DNA from: Candidatus Methylomirabilis sp.
Lineage (GTDB): Bacteria > Methylomirabilota > Methylomirabilia > Methylomirabilales > Methylomirabilaceae
NCBI RefSeq assembly: GCF_028716865.1
Contig: NZ_JAQUOY010000003.1
Span: 62,001 to 126,000, forward strand
Reading direction: 5' to 3'
Length of the DNA: 64,000 bases
Shown: in pieces, positions 35,836-44,247 of the stretch
How the letters are laid out: every line of letters begins with the position of its first letter
Numbering within the stretch: the stretch's first letter is position 1
Notes under the pieces: model-generated
The model's input: the letters and a program-made list of their open reading frames with translations, nothing else
Told to the model about the DNA's origin: nothing
Database searches by the model: none
Made by a program: the position numbers and the translations under genes

Positions 35836-36956
35836 AAGGCATAGAAGCGCTCTCAGCCTGGACGCTGCACTGCATGGCGGAGGCATCGGAGCAATGGACC
35901 GCTCACGCCTGGCTGACGTGCTTACGTCCGGCTTCGCATGTGTATGGGGCAGTCGTCTCGCTTCGGGCCGCGCTCTTTGCGTCCGGCCTCGTGAGGAGCC
36001 GCCGACTTCCAGTTCCGGTGCTGAGCGTTGGAAACTTAAGTGTCGGCGGAAGCGGGAAGACCCCGTTCGTTGAGATGTTGGCCGCTCGGCTGCACGAGCG
36101 GGGCCAGCGGGTCGTCATCATTTTACGGGGGTATCGAGGTGGTTCGAAGAAGCCAACGATCGTCAGCGACGGCAAGAGGCTGCGGTGTGAGCCGCCGGTC
36201 GCCGCCGACGAGGCCTATCTGCTGGCTAGGCATCTGCCGGGCGTCGCTGTCTTGACCGGAGCCGACCGATACCGAGTTGGTGAGATTGCTCTTGAACAGG
36301 TGGACCCCAGCGTCATCATTCTGGATGACGGGTTTCAGCATCTCAGACTCTACCGCGATCTGGATATTGTTCTGGTTGATGCGGTCAATCCTCTTGGATA
36401 CGGTCGGTTGTTGCCGTCGGGGTTGTTGCGGGAGCCGCCGGAGGCGTTCGGACGGGCCGATATCGTGGTCATCACCCACGCTGACGCCGTACACGACCTG
36501 GACGCCGCCATACTGGCAATCCGGCGGTATGCGCCGTCCACTCCGATTGCCCTGGCTGTCCATCGGCCTGTCAGTCTCATCGATGTCAGGAGCGGAGAAC
36601 GCCTGGGCCTTGAACGTCTCACCGGCCAGCGGCTGTCGGCAGTCTCCGGTATTGCCAGTCCGAGCCGGTTTGAGGCCACCCTGATTCAGCTTGGGGGCTT
36701 CGTTGCGGCTCACCGTACCTTCCCCGATCACCATCGCTACAGCCCCGCTGATCTGGAGATCATCAACGAAGCGGTCAAAAATAGCGGTGCCTCCATGGTA
36801 GTCACCACAGAAAAGGATATGGTAAAATTGATGTGCTTGGACCTCGCAAAGGTGGGCGCACCGCTCTACGCCCTGTCGATCTCACTCGAATTGGTAGAAG
36901 GGGCGGAGGTGTTGGATGCCATGTTGAGCCGCCTGGTAAAACCGAGTGCCTCATGA
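35832..36956 (+). CDS. lpxK: Tetraacyldisaccharide 4'-kinase
   Basis: Phosphorylates the 4' position of the lipid A disaccharide. The 374-residue membrane-associated P-loop kinase has VLSVGNLSVGGSGKTPFVEM (Walker A), RGYRGGSKKP, DDGFQHLRLYRDLDIVLVDA and TTEKDMVKL at the end. GTG 35832, in a four-base overlap with waaA, is taken as the start. The reading frame upstream lies inside waaA. The stop overlaps the lpxL ATG. Confidence 0.94.
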   Translation: MKGIEALSAWTLHCMAEASEQWTAHAWLTCLRPASHVYGAVVSLRAALFASGLVRSRRLPVPVLSVGNLSVGGSGKTPFVEMLAARLHERGQRVVIILRGYRGGSKKPTIVSDGKRLRCEPPVAADEAYLLARHLPGVAVLTGADRYRVGEIALEQVDPSVIILDDGFQHLRLYRDLDIVLVDAVNPLGYGRLLPSGLLREPPEAFGRADIVVITHADAVHDLDAAILAIRRYAPSTPIALAVHRPVSLIDVRSGERLGLERLTGQRLSAVSGIASPSRFEATLIQLGGFVAAHRTFPDHHRYSPADLEIINEAVKNSGASMVVTTEKDMVKLMCLDLAKVGAPLYALSISLELVEGAEVLDAMLSRLVKPSAS

Positions 36957-37936
36957 AGCCCAAAACCAAGGACGGCGTTGCTGCCTACCTCGAATACCTC
37001 CTCGTGGCAGGACTCGCGAAGGGATTATTGTATCTGCCGTCTTCCATGGCCTACTCTGTAGGCGAGGGATTGGCGGCGCTCCTCTATCGCTTTGACAACA
37101 AACATCGGCTCATTGCCCAGGAGAACCTGTGTCGGGCCTTCAAAGACGAGCTTTCCGCTTCGGAGATTGCCGAACTCGCGCGCTCGTCCTTCATCAACCT
37201 CGGCCGAACCGTTGTTGAGACCTGTCGGATTCTCAAGATCGACCGGGAGAACTTTCGGCAATTCATCCGGATCGAAGGGTATGAGCACTTCCAGCAGGCC
37301 AAGCGTCGAGGGAAAGGGATTATTTACATCACCGCGCACCTGGGTTCATGGGAACTGCTTCCGCTCGCATCCGCCCTTATGGGGGAGCCGTTATCTATTG
37401 TGACGCGCCCTCTGGATAACCCATACCTTGATAGGACAATCAACCGGTTACGGGCCGTCCGGGGAACGAGGGTGTTAGCTAAGAAATTGGTGATGCCGGC
37501 GCTGGTGCAGGCGCTGCTTCGTGGGGAGAGCGTCGGGATCCTCATGGATCAAAACATCACCTGGAAAGAGGGGGTGTTTGTCGATTTCTTTGGTACGCCG
37601 GCCTGCACGGCTCTGGCGCCTGCACTGCTCGCCCTCAGAACCGACGCATCGGTGCTTCCCGCCGCCATCATGCGGTGCGGACGGGACCGGCATACCATTG
37701 TTGTGGAGAAAGAGATCCCCTTAATCAGGACAGGGCGTCTGAGGACAGACATCGTTGCCAACACCGCCTCCTTCACCAGGGCCATCGAGGCGTTCGTTCG
37801 TAGGGAGCCGGCCCAGTGGCTCTGGGTCCATCGAAGATGGAAAACGCAACCGCGTGCCACGTGCCGGATTCCGAATCTGGAATCAGGAATCGAACACCTG
37901 GAATCTAGCGTTGCGAGGCAAAACCCGACACAATGA
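36953..37936 (+). CDS. lpxL: Lipid A late acyltransferase (LpxL/HtrB family)
   Basis: Adds a secondary acyl chain to Kdo-lipid A. The 327-residue protein has an N-terminal hydrophobic anchor, RLIAQENLCRAF, the catalytic H-X4-D/E motif as HLGSWE in YITAHLGSWELLPLA, and GVFVDFFGTPACTALAPALL, a common LpxL block. ATG 36953 overlaps the lpxK stop. The last 30 residues (RATCRIPNLESG onward) look unlike the family. Their DNA (GGATTCCGAATCTGGAATCAGG) is repetitive, as though an intergenic repeat had extended the frame. Confidence 0.92.
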   Translation: MKPKTKDGVAAYLEYLLVAGLAKGLLYLPSSMAYSVGEGLAALLYRFDNKHRLIAQENLCRAFKDELSASEIAELARSSFINLGRTVVETCRILKIDRENFRQFIRIEGYEHFQQAKRRGKGIIYITAHLGSWELLPLASALMGEPLSIVTRPLDNPYLDRTINRLRAVRGTRVLAKKLVMPALVQALLRGESVGILMDQNITWKEGVFVDFFGTPACTALAPALLALRTDASVLPAAIMRCGRDRHTIVVEKEIPLIRTGRLRTDIVANTASFTRAIEAFVRREPAQWLWVHRRWKTQPRATCRIPNLESGIEHLESSVARQNPTQ

Positions 37937-39585
37937 GTGTAGCGACACTTCGTATCAGACGGACCTTCGAACCGGATCGGCTTCGATCCATCCTGGTCGC
38001 AAGTCCTAATTGGTTGGGCGACGCGGTCCTCGCTCTGCCTGCGCTCGCTAATCTTCGCCGCTCCTTTTCCGGCGCAAGAATCTCACTCCTCGTGCGCCCG
38101 TGGCTGAGCCAACTGTTTCGATCCTCGCCGTTTATCGACGAGCTCGTTGAGCTGCCACGCAAGGGTGAATTGATGTGGGCGGCGACAGCGCTGCGGCAAC
38201 GAGACTATGAATTGGCCTTGCTTTTGCCGAACAGTTTTCGGACAGCGCTGATCAGTCGGCTGGCAGGAATTCCGCATCGGGTCGGGTATGTGGCCGATGG
38301 ACGGGGGTCTCTTTTGACGGTTGGGGTATGTCCCGCTGGCGGGAAGGCGCTGCATCAGGCAGATTCCTACCTTGGCCTGCTTCGAGCGCTGAAGTGGGAT
38401 GCGTGGTCGCGTCCGACAGGGTGTCTGCTTCCGCCTGGAAGCGACGCGGCAGCAGAGAAGTTGCTCACCGATTTGGGGCTCCCCTCTCACACACTGTTCA
38501 TTGGCATGACCCCAGGCGCTGCCTATGGGACGGCAAAGCGTTGGCCGGCTGACCGGTTTGCCGCAGCCGCCGATCTTTTGATTGATCGTCTTGGAGCCAC
38601 CATCCTGTTATTCGGTTCGCCGAGGGAAGCCTCGTTAACGCGAGCCATCCGCGAGCGGATGCGCAGAGTTGCCATTGACTTGGGCGGGCGGACGACGCTG
38701 ACTGAATTGGCCGGCCTGATCAGTCGGTGCGCGACGCTCCTCACGAACGATACGGGGGCCATGCACCTGGCCTCCGCCTTGGGGATCCCGTGCGTCGCCC
38801 TGTTCGGCCCGACGGATCCTCGTCGCACAGGTCCTCTCGGCTCCGGACATCAGATTCTTCACGATTCGCCGGCCTGCAGTCCGTGTCGCTACCGCGACTG
38901 CCCGATCGACCATCGATGCATGCAGACGCTGGACGTGGAGAGGGTCGTGGCCGCGGTGGAGGCCCTTCTCATGCGGTCAACCTCTACCACCGACAAGACC
39001 GTCCGGCGGCGGCCCGCGGTCTTTCTGGACCGGGACGGTACGATCAATGTCGAGATAGGGTCGATCCAACGCCCGGACCTGATGAGACCGATTCCTGGAG
39101 CGGCAGAAGCGTTGAAACGTCTTGGCGAGGAAGGGTATCTGCGGATCGTGGTCAGCAACCAGGCGCGAGTGGCCCGAGGGGACGCAACGGAAGAGCTGGT
39201 TGAAGCGAATCAGCAGCAGCTCTTGCGACTGCTCGAAGCGGATGGGGGGGGAGTGGATGCCTTCTACTACTGCCCTCACCACCCTCGGGAAGGGCGCTTT
39301 CCTTACAGACGGGCCTGTCAGTGCCGCAAGCCTGCTCCCGGGTTGATTCAGCAGGCGGTCTTTGAGCAGCAGGTAGACATGGAGCGATCGTACGTCGTAG
39401 GGGATAAGGTGAGCGACATGCTGTTGGCGGATCGGTTGGGCCTCCCTTCGGTGTTGGTCCTGACCGGCTACGGACGCGAGTCATTGGATAGCCTTCATGC
39501 GGCGGGAGGTCCGATGCCTGCGCATACGGCTCAAGATCTGCTGGGCGCCACCGAGTGGATTGTGCAACAGAGCGGCCGAGGATGA
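37933..39585 (+). CDS. Heptosyltransferase II fused to heptose bisphosphate phosphatase
   Basis: A 550-residue bifunctional protein. Residues about 15-340 are a GT9 ADP-heptose:LPS heptosyltransferase (WaaF type: VASPNWLGDAVLALPAL, MTPGAAYGTAKRWP, TNDTGAMHLASALGIPCVALFGPTDP). Residues about 356-530 are a HAD phosphatase of GmhB type (FLDRDGTINVE, VVSNQARVARG, zinc site CPHHP...CQCRKPAPGL, GDKVSDMLLA), which makes heptose 1-phosphate for the ADP-heptose the first domain consumes. It is a natural pathway fusion. It overlaps lpxL and waaC by ATGA. Confidence 0.92.
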   Translation: MSVATLRIRRTFEPDRLRSILVASPNWLGDAVLALPALANLRRSFSGARISLLVRPWLSQLFRSSPFIDELVELPRKGELMWAATALRQRDYELALLLPNSFRTALISRLAGIPHRVGYVADGRGSLLTVGVCPAGGKALHQADSYLGLLRALKWDAWSRPTGCLLPPGSDAAAEKLLTDLGLPSHTLFIGMTPGAAYGTAKRWPADRFAAAADLLIDRLGATILLFGSPREASLTRAIRERMRRVAIDLGGRTTLTELAGLISRCATLLTNDTGAMHLASALGIPCVALFGPTDPRRTGPLGSGHQILHDSPACSPCRYRDCPIDHRCMQTLDVERVVAAVEALLMRSTSTTDKTVRRRPAVFLDRDGTINVEIGSIQRPDLMRPIPGAAEALKRLGEEGYLRIVVSNQARVARGDATEELVEANQQQLLRLLEADGGGVDAFYYCPHHPREGRFPYRRACQCRKPAPGLIQQAVFEQQVDMERSYVVGDKVSDMLLADRLGLPSVLVLTGYGRESLDSLHAAGGPMPAHTAQDLLGATEWIVQQSGRG

Positions 39586-40733
39586 GGAGCGCTGTATCTT
39601 CGAGCAGCGCTGTGCCGATGGAACAGGTGCAGCGCATCCTCATCATCAAGCCGAGTTCGATCGGCGATGTGGTGAATGCGCTCCCGTTCCTCAGCTCCCT
39701 CAGGCGGCGGTACCCTGATCGGTACATCGCATGGCTGGTGGAGGAGGAGGCGGCAGAGCTGCTGCTGGGCCATCCCTTGTTGGATCGGGTCATCGTGTCA
39801 GGTCGCAGACGATGGGGACGGGAGGTGCGGACCCCCTTCCGCGAGTCGAAGATGCTGCGAGAGATCGCTGCGCTCATCGCTGAGCTCCGCCAAGGTCGGT
39901 ATGACCTCATTATCGATTTACAGGGACTGCTGAAAAGCGCTCTCATGGTGGTCTGTGCCGGCGCGCGATTTCGGGTCGGTCTCGCGGGGGCCCGCGAGGG
40001 GAGCGAGCGCGTGTTGACGCACGTGGTGCCGCTTCCACCCGGGCCGCTGCATGCCGTGGACCGATACCTGGAAGCCGCCAGGTTCTTGGGAGCAGACCCA
40101 CTATCGAAGGCGTTCGTGTTTCCTTCCCGACCCGATGACGGAGCGAGGGCTGAGGCGCTCCTGGCTGAGGCAGAGGTGAAGCCGAATGCTTTAGTGGTCG
40201 CCCTGAATCCTCAGGCGCGTTGGCGGACGAAACTCTGGGAAGAGGAGCGGTTCGCGCGCGTGGGGGAACTGCTGGCGCGTCAGTATGGGGCTAGGATCCT
40301 TGTGATCGGGTCTTCCTCGGATCTTCCATTGGCCAGGCGTCTGGCAAGCCAGATGGACCCGGCCCCGTTCGTGGCGGCGGGTCGGACTGATCTCAAGGTC
40401 CTGATCGCCCTCCTAAGGCGGATCGACCTGCTGGTGACGGTCGATTCCGGTCCCATGCACGTGGCGGCAGCGCTCGGAACCCCCCTCGTTGCACTCTTCG
40501 GCCCAACCGATCCACGTCTCATCGGTCCCTACCGAGGCGACCTGTCTGCCGGTCAGGCAGGTGGGGTCGTACTCCGTGTTCCCCTGCCCTGCAGTCCCTG
40601 CTCAAAGCGACGGTGCCAGATCGAAGCGGATCGTTTGTGTATGCGCTCGATCTCTGTCGAGGAGGTGGCGGAAGCCGCCTCGGCGCTCCTCACTACAGGC
40701 CAAACATGTCGAACGGGCCGCGATCTCTTGTAG
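39582..40733 (+). CDS. waaC: Lipopolysaccharide heptosyltransferase I-like (GT9)
   Basis: A 383-residue GT9 protein that probably adds the first L-glycero-D-manno-heptose to Kdo. It has ILIIKPSSIGDVVNALPFL, DLIIDLQGLLKSALM, ALNPQARWRTKLW and VTVDSGPMHVAAALGTPLVALFGPTDP. ATG 39582 overlaps the previous stop; ATG 39618 is an alternative that would begin directly at the Rossmann strand. Residues near GDLSAGQAGGVV look inserted, coinciding with a palindromic repeat in the DNA. GT9 subgroup (WaaC or WaaQ) is not certain. Confidence 0.85.
   Translation: MRSAVSSSSAVPMEQVQRILIIKPSSIGDVVNALPFLSSLRRRYPDRYIAWLVEEEAAELLLGHPLLDRVIVSGRRRWGREVRTPFRESKMLREIAALIAELRQGRYDLIIDLQGLLKSALMVVCAGARFRVGLAGAREGSERVLTHVVPLPPGPLHAVDRYLEAARFLGADPLSKAFVFPSRPDDGARAEALLAEAEVKPNALVVALNPQARWRTKLWEEERFARVGELLARQYGARILVIGSSSDLPLARRLASQMDPAPFVAAGRTDLKVLIALLRRIDLLVTVDSGPMHVAAALGTPLVALFGPTDPRLIGPYRGDLSAGQAGGVVLRVPLPCSPCSKRRCQIEADRLCMRSISVEEVAEAASALLTTGQTCRTGRDLL
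40540..40563. repeat. Palindromic repeat inside waaC
   Basis: ACCTGTCTGCC and GGTCAGGCAGGT form an imperfect dyad inside the waaC coding frame, between conserved blocks GPTDPR and PLPCSPC. It resembles CCTGCCTG/CAGGCAGG intergenic repeat units. Confidence 0.45.
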
Positions 40734-40755
40734 TCGAGATCGTGAGGGGCTGACG

Positions 40756-41559
40756 ATGATTCGACGAGCAGCAGTAGCGGGCTCATTCTACTCTGGCGCC
40801 CCAGAGCGGTTGCGGGCGCAGGCGACCGATTTTATCCAATGGGATCTTCCCAAGGTGCGCGGCATCGGGGCGGTCGTTCCCCACGCGGGGCTTATCTACT
40901 CCGGGAAGGTGGCGGGATCGGTCTATGCCCGTCTCGCCTTTCCTGATGTCTTTGTAATCCTGGGGCCGAACCACACCGGCGTAGGGGCAGGAGTAGCGAT
41001 TATGACCTACGGAAGATGGGAGACGCCCCTTGGACAGGCTCCTATCGACGCAGACCTGGCAAAGACCATCCTGCAGAATTCGCAGGCAATTGAGGAGGAT
41101 CAGCTCGGGCATCAGCGCGAGCACTCGATTGAGGTCCAACTCCCTCTGCTCCAGGCGTTCGGTCTGCCCTTCTCCTTTGTGCCGATCTGCCTCTTCAGCA
41201 GTGAATATGCTGTCTGCCAGGATGTCGGGCTGGCGGTAGCCGAGGCAGTCGCGCGATCGGATCGATCGGTGCTGATAGTGGCCAGCACCGATATGAGCCA
41301 TTACATCAGCCAGGACCAGGCTAAGGCAAAGGATCAACTGGCGATTGAAGCCATCCTGGCGTGCGACCCGGAGCGGTTGCATCGAGTCGTGAGACGGGAG
41401 GAGATTACCATGTGCGGATTTCACCCGACGACTGCCATGCTGATCGCGGCAAGAGAGCTTGGGGCCACCTCGGCCGAGTTGGTCGGCTACGCTACCTCTG
41501 CCGATGTCACCAAGGACGACTCCAGGGTGGTCGGGTATGCCGGACTGATTGTGAGATGA
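40756..41559 (+). CDS. amrB: MEMO-family protein (AmmeMemoRadiSam protein B)
   Basis: A 267-residue MEMO1-like protein. It has RRAAVAGSFYSG at the N-terminus, VVPHAGLIYSGKVAGSVYARL, GPNHTGVGAG, REHSIEVQLPLLQ, VASTDMSHYI and MCGFHPTTAML. The His and Cys residues correspond to the metal site of MEMO (His in VPHAG and GPNHT, Cys in MCG). In the AmmeMemoRadiSam system it is found with AMMECR1 and a radical SAM protein; neither is seen here. Function is still open; redox or metal handling has been proposed. It converges with selD over an 8-base gap. Confidence 0.88.
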   Translation: MIRRAAVAGSFYSGAPERLRAQATDFIQWDLPKVRGIGAVVPHAGLIYSGKVAGSVYARLAFPDVFVILGPNHTGVGAGVAIMTYGRWETPLGQAPIDADLAKTILQNSQAIEEDQLGHQREHSIEVQLPLLQAFGLPFSFVPICLFSSEYAVCQDVGLAVAEAVARSDRSVLIVASTDMSHYISQDQAKAKDQLAIEAILACDPERLHRVVRREEITMCGFHPTTAMLIAARELGATSAELVGYATSADVTKDDSRVVGYAGLIVR

Positions 41560-41567
41560 GTATAGAG

Positions 41568-42617
41568 TTACGGCTCCACCCAGATTCGGCCATCCGGATC
41601 CTCGATGATTTCGCCGATCAGGGCTGTGGCGGGTGTCTCACGCTCCTGCAGGCGCTGAATCATGGCTGCAGTCCTGTTCTTCGGCACCGCGATCAGAAGG
41701 CCGCCGGAGGTCTGGGCGTCGCATAAGATAAGCTGGGCCTCTTGCCGAATCACCGGATCCCAGACGATGGCCCCTTGCAGTGATTCATAGTTCCGTCGCG
41801 TCCCGCCGGGACAGATCCCCTCCTGAATCAATGTCCAGGCCTCCGGGATGACGGGAACCTTTGAGAGCGACACCCTCGCTCCCACCTTGCTCCCCGCAGT
41901 CATCTCGTGGAGGTGGCCCAGCAGCCCAAAGCCTGTGACGTCCGTACACGCGTGCGCTCCCACCGCCACCATAGCCTCTGATGCGTCTTTATTCAGCGCG
42001 GCCATCAACGCGATGGCGCCATCGATGGCCGGCTGCGTAAGCTTGCTCCGCTTGATGGCCGTAGTGATAATCCCCAGGCCAATTGGCTTAGTTAGCACCA
42101 GATCATCCCCGATGAGAGCGGTCGAGTTTTTGAAGATCTTTGTCGGGTCGATCAGTCCGGTCACGACGAGGCCATATTTTGGCTCCGGGTCGTCGATGCT
42201 GTGCCCTCCAATGATGGAGGCGCCGGCCTCACGAACCTTGTCGGCGCCGCCACGAAGGATCTCCCCTAGGATCTTCAGTGATAGCGACCCGACTGGAAAA
42301 CCGATGATATTCAGGGCGAACAATGGAGTGGCGCCCATGGCATAGATGTCGCTTAGAGAGTTCGCGGCGGCGATCAGACCGCAACTATACGGGTCATCCA
42401 CCACGGGGGTGATATAGTCCACCGTCTGGACGATGGCCTGCCCGTTGTCCAGTTGATACACAGCGGCATCGTCTGAGGTCTCGGTCCCCACAAGAATGTT
42501 GGGGTCGTTAAACTTGGGAAGCTGGCCCAGCACCTGGGCCAGATCAGCGGGGCTGATCTTGCACGCTCAGCCCGCTCCATGCGACAAGGACGTGAGCCGC
42601 ACCTGTTGAGCACTCAT
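41568..42617 (-). CDS. selD: Selenide, water dikinase (SelD), itself a selenoprotein with in-frame UGA
   Basis: Makes selenophosphate from selenide and ATP for selenocysteine and selenouridine. Read from ATG 42617 the protein is 349 residues and begins MSAQQVRLTSLSHGAG-U17-ACKISP. The UGA at 42569-42567 falls exactly at the catalytic Cys17 of E. coli SelD (GAGCGCKI), with Lys20 preserved. Stopping at the UGA, or starting at the internal ATG 42533, would remove the active-site segment. GAGGAG precedes the ATGATG start. Downstream blocks are normal (DDAAVYQL, ANSLSDIYAMGATP, GGHSIDDPEPKYGLVVTG, DVTGFGLLGHL). Two perfect hairpins follow the UGA. The organism should therefore have selA, selB and selC elsewhere. 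Confidence 0.94.
42522..42559 (-). promoter_or_regulatory. SECIS-like tandem hairpins downstream of the selD UGA
   Basis: In mRNA sense, 7 bases after UGA comes AGATCAGC-CCC-GCTGATCT (42559-42541), then CTGGCCCAG-GTG-CTGGGCCAG (42542-42522), a perfect 9-bp stem with loop GUG that starts 33 bases after UGA. Known bacterial SECIS elements lie about 16-37 bases past UGA and carry a G early in the apical loop; the second hairpin fits both. Confidence 0.7.
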
Positions 42618-42636
42618 CATTGAGCTCCTCAAGGCA

Positions 42637-43254
42637 CTACTGGAAGGTTTCCGGCCCGCAGGCCGAATGATCCTTTTTCTCTGTCGCTCCGTTCGCAGGC
42701 TGCATTCCTCCTGGTCGTATGAAACGCTGGATCGCTACGGCGCTAAGAAGTCCGATCAGGACTCCCCAGAGCGCTCCGCCCAGGACGTCGAACGGATAAT
42801 GCGAGCCGAGATAGATCCGAGAATACCCAACCAGAACAGCTGCCGGGAAACAGAGCAACCCTACTCGTAAGTGATTATAGGAGAGAAATGTAGCCAAGGC
42901 AAACATGTTGCTGGCGTGGTTGGAGGGAAAGGAGAATGAACGGATACGCAAGCAGGCAGTCGCGTTGAGGACGCCACATGGTCTGATTCGTTGAAATAGA
43001 TCTTTCAGGAGCTGACTGGTTGTATCGGTGAGTAGAATCACCGCGATGGCGGAAATGACTATGATGCGATCTCGTTTCGGACGGAAGAGCAATACGTAAA
43101 CCAGTAGGGCGCCAACCGGGATGGCGAAGTTCCATTTGTTGCTGACGAGCGGCATCAGGAGATCGAAGACTCGGTTCCGTAGGCTTCCGTTAATCAGGTG
43201 GAATCCGGCTTCATCCCACTCGCGCAGTCTTTCGAGCCACGGCAAAACAGACAT
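42637..43254 (-). CDS. PAP2-family membrane phosphatase
   Basis: A 205-residue integral membrane phosphatase with about five helices and all three PAP2 motifs: KDLFQRIRP (K-X6-RP), FPSNHASN (PSGH-like, here PSNH) and SRIYLGSHYPFD (SR-X5-H-X3-D). It probably dephosphorylates undecaprenyl pyrophosphate (BcrC/YbjG-like) or lipid A phosphate (LpxE-like). Its position after selD-independent glycolipid genes on the same strand favours polyprenyl-phosphate recycling or lipid A editing. The hydrophilic tail (GATEKKDHSACG) is not conserved. Confidence 0.88.
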   Translation of the reverse strand: MSVLPWLERLREWDEAGFHLINGSLRNRVFDLLMPLVSNKWNFAIPVGALLVYVLLFRPKRDRIIVISAIAVILLTDTTSQLLKDLFQRIRPCGVLNATACLRIRSFSFPSNHASNMFALATFLSYNHLRVGLLCFPAAVLVGYSRIYLGSHYPFDVLGGALWGVLIGLLSAVAIQRFIRPGGMQPANGATEKKDHSACGPETFQ

Positions 43255-43269
43255 GGTTGGTTCCGCAGT

Positions 43270-44247
43270 TTACGGATCTATCTGATGTTGCGAATGACCG
43301 ACTAAAAACGCGATCCCCCCTAACCCGCTACAGAGGGCTGTGACAGCGAACCACAGTAAGGATAGGCTGATTGCGCCAGCCGAGTCCATGCCGACCTTGG
43401 AGAAGAGGTATACGGCGCTCCCCTCGCGGAGACCCAGGCCCGCGACCGAGATCGGCAGCATCGAGATAACGCTGATCAACGGGACGAACAGAAAAAAATA
43501 GCGGAGCGGAACGGACAGGTTAAGCGCCTGCGAGATGAGGAAAAAGATCGTAATGACCATCGACTGTAAAATCAACGAGAGCCCCAGCGCGACCAGGAGA
43601 GCCCGCCGATGGGTCCAGTACTGTTGGACCGCTTCATACAGCCGATGGACCGTATCATGGAATCGCCCAAGACCCACGCCATGAAGCAGCCTGAAGAACA
43701 GCGCCTGGAGCCGGTCGCTCAACAGTGATGCGATAAGCGCGACCATCCCTGCCGCCGAGCCTGCCATCAACCAGACGATGAGCGGGTCGTTCACGTGAGC
43801 ATATGCGGGGATAATGGCAATGCAGCCGATGATAGCGAGGGCCACAAAGCCGGAGAGCCGCTCCACGAGGATGGAGGCTAACGACGCTTCGCGTCGCTCC
43901 GTCAGCCGTGAGACCCGATAGCCCCGAACCAGATCGCCGCCGATGGCGGTGGGCAGCATCAGATTGAAGAACATCCCTTCATAGTACAGCAGGATAAGGC
44001 GCCAGAAGGGGAGGTGAATCTTCTCCGCCTGGAGCAGGCACCTCCAGCGCACTGTGCTGAGCAACTGAGCCAGCAGATAGAGGAGAATGGATCCGAAAAA
44101 GATCGAGATGCGCAGGGAGCGAAAGAGGGTCCCGAGGGCTTGCAGATCGGTTTTGGCTAAGAGGAGAGCCAGCAGGGCGATGCTCACGACGAGCTTCAGC
44201 CAAAATTGCCAAGCCTTGGTCGCCGACCTACTGGCTGGCTTCAGCAT
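43270..44247 (-). CDS. UPF0104/AglD-like flippase-family membrane protein
   Basis: A 325-residue protein with about eight membrane helices of the lysylphosphatidylglycerol synthase TM/UPF0104 family: LFRSLRISIFFGSILLYLLAQ, RWRCLLQA near the second helix pair, LPTAIGGDLVRGYRVSRL (family hallmark) and SVAGLGLREGSAVYLF near the C-terminus. Such proteins sit beside glycosyltransferases and are thought to move or modify lipid-linked sugars. It overlaps the upstream glycosyltransferase by 20 bases, implying coupled translation. Confidence 0.85.
   Translation of the reverse strand: MLKPASRSATKAWQFWLKLVVSIALLALLLAKTDLQALGTLFRSLRISIFFGSILLYLLAQLLSTVRWRCLLQAEKIHLPFWRLILLYYEGMFFNLMLPTAIGGDLVRGYRVSRLTERREASLASILVERLSGFVALAIIGCIAIIPAYAHVNDPLIVWLMAGSAAGMVALIASLLSDRLQALFFRLLHGVGLGRFHDTVHRLYEAVQQYWTHRRALLVALGLSLILQSMVITIFFLISQALNLSVPLRYFFLFVPLISVISMLPISVAGLGLREGSAVYLFSKVGMDSAGAISLSLLWFAVTALCSGLGGIAFLVGHSQHQIDP

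Noticed and set aside
42374-42533. SelD starting at the internal ATG 42533 (321 residues)
   Set aside because: This start omits the Sec/Cys17 and Lys20 active-site segment that is encoded in frame just upstream through a UGA; the 42617 start aligns residue for residue with known SelD.
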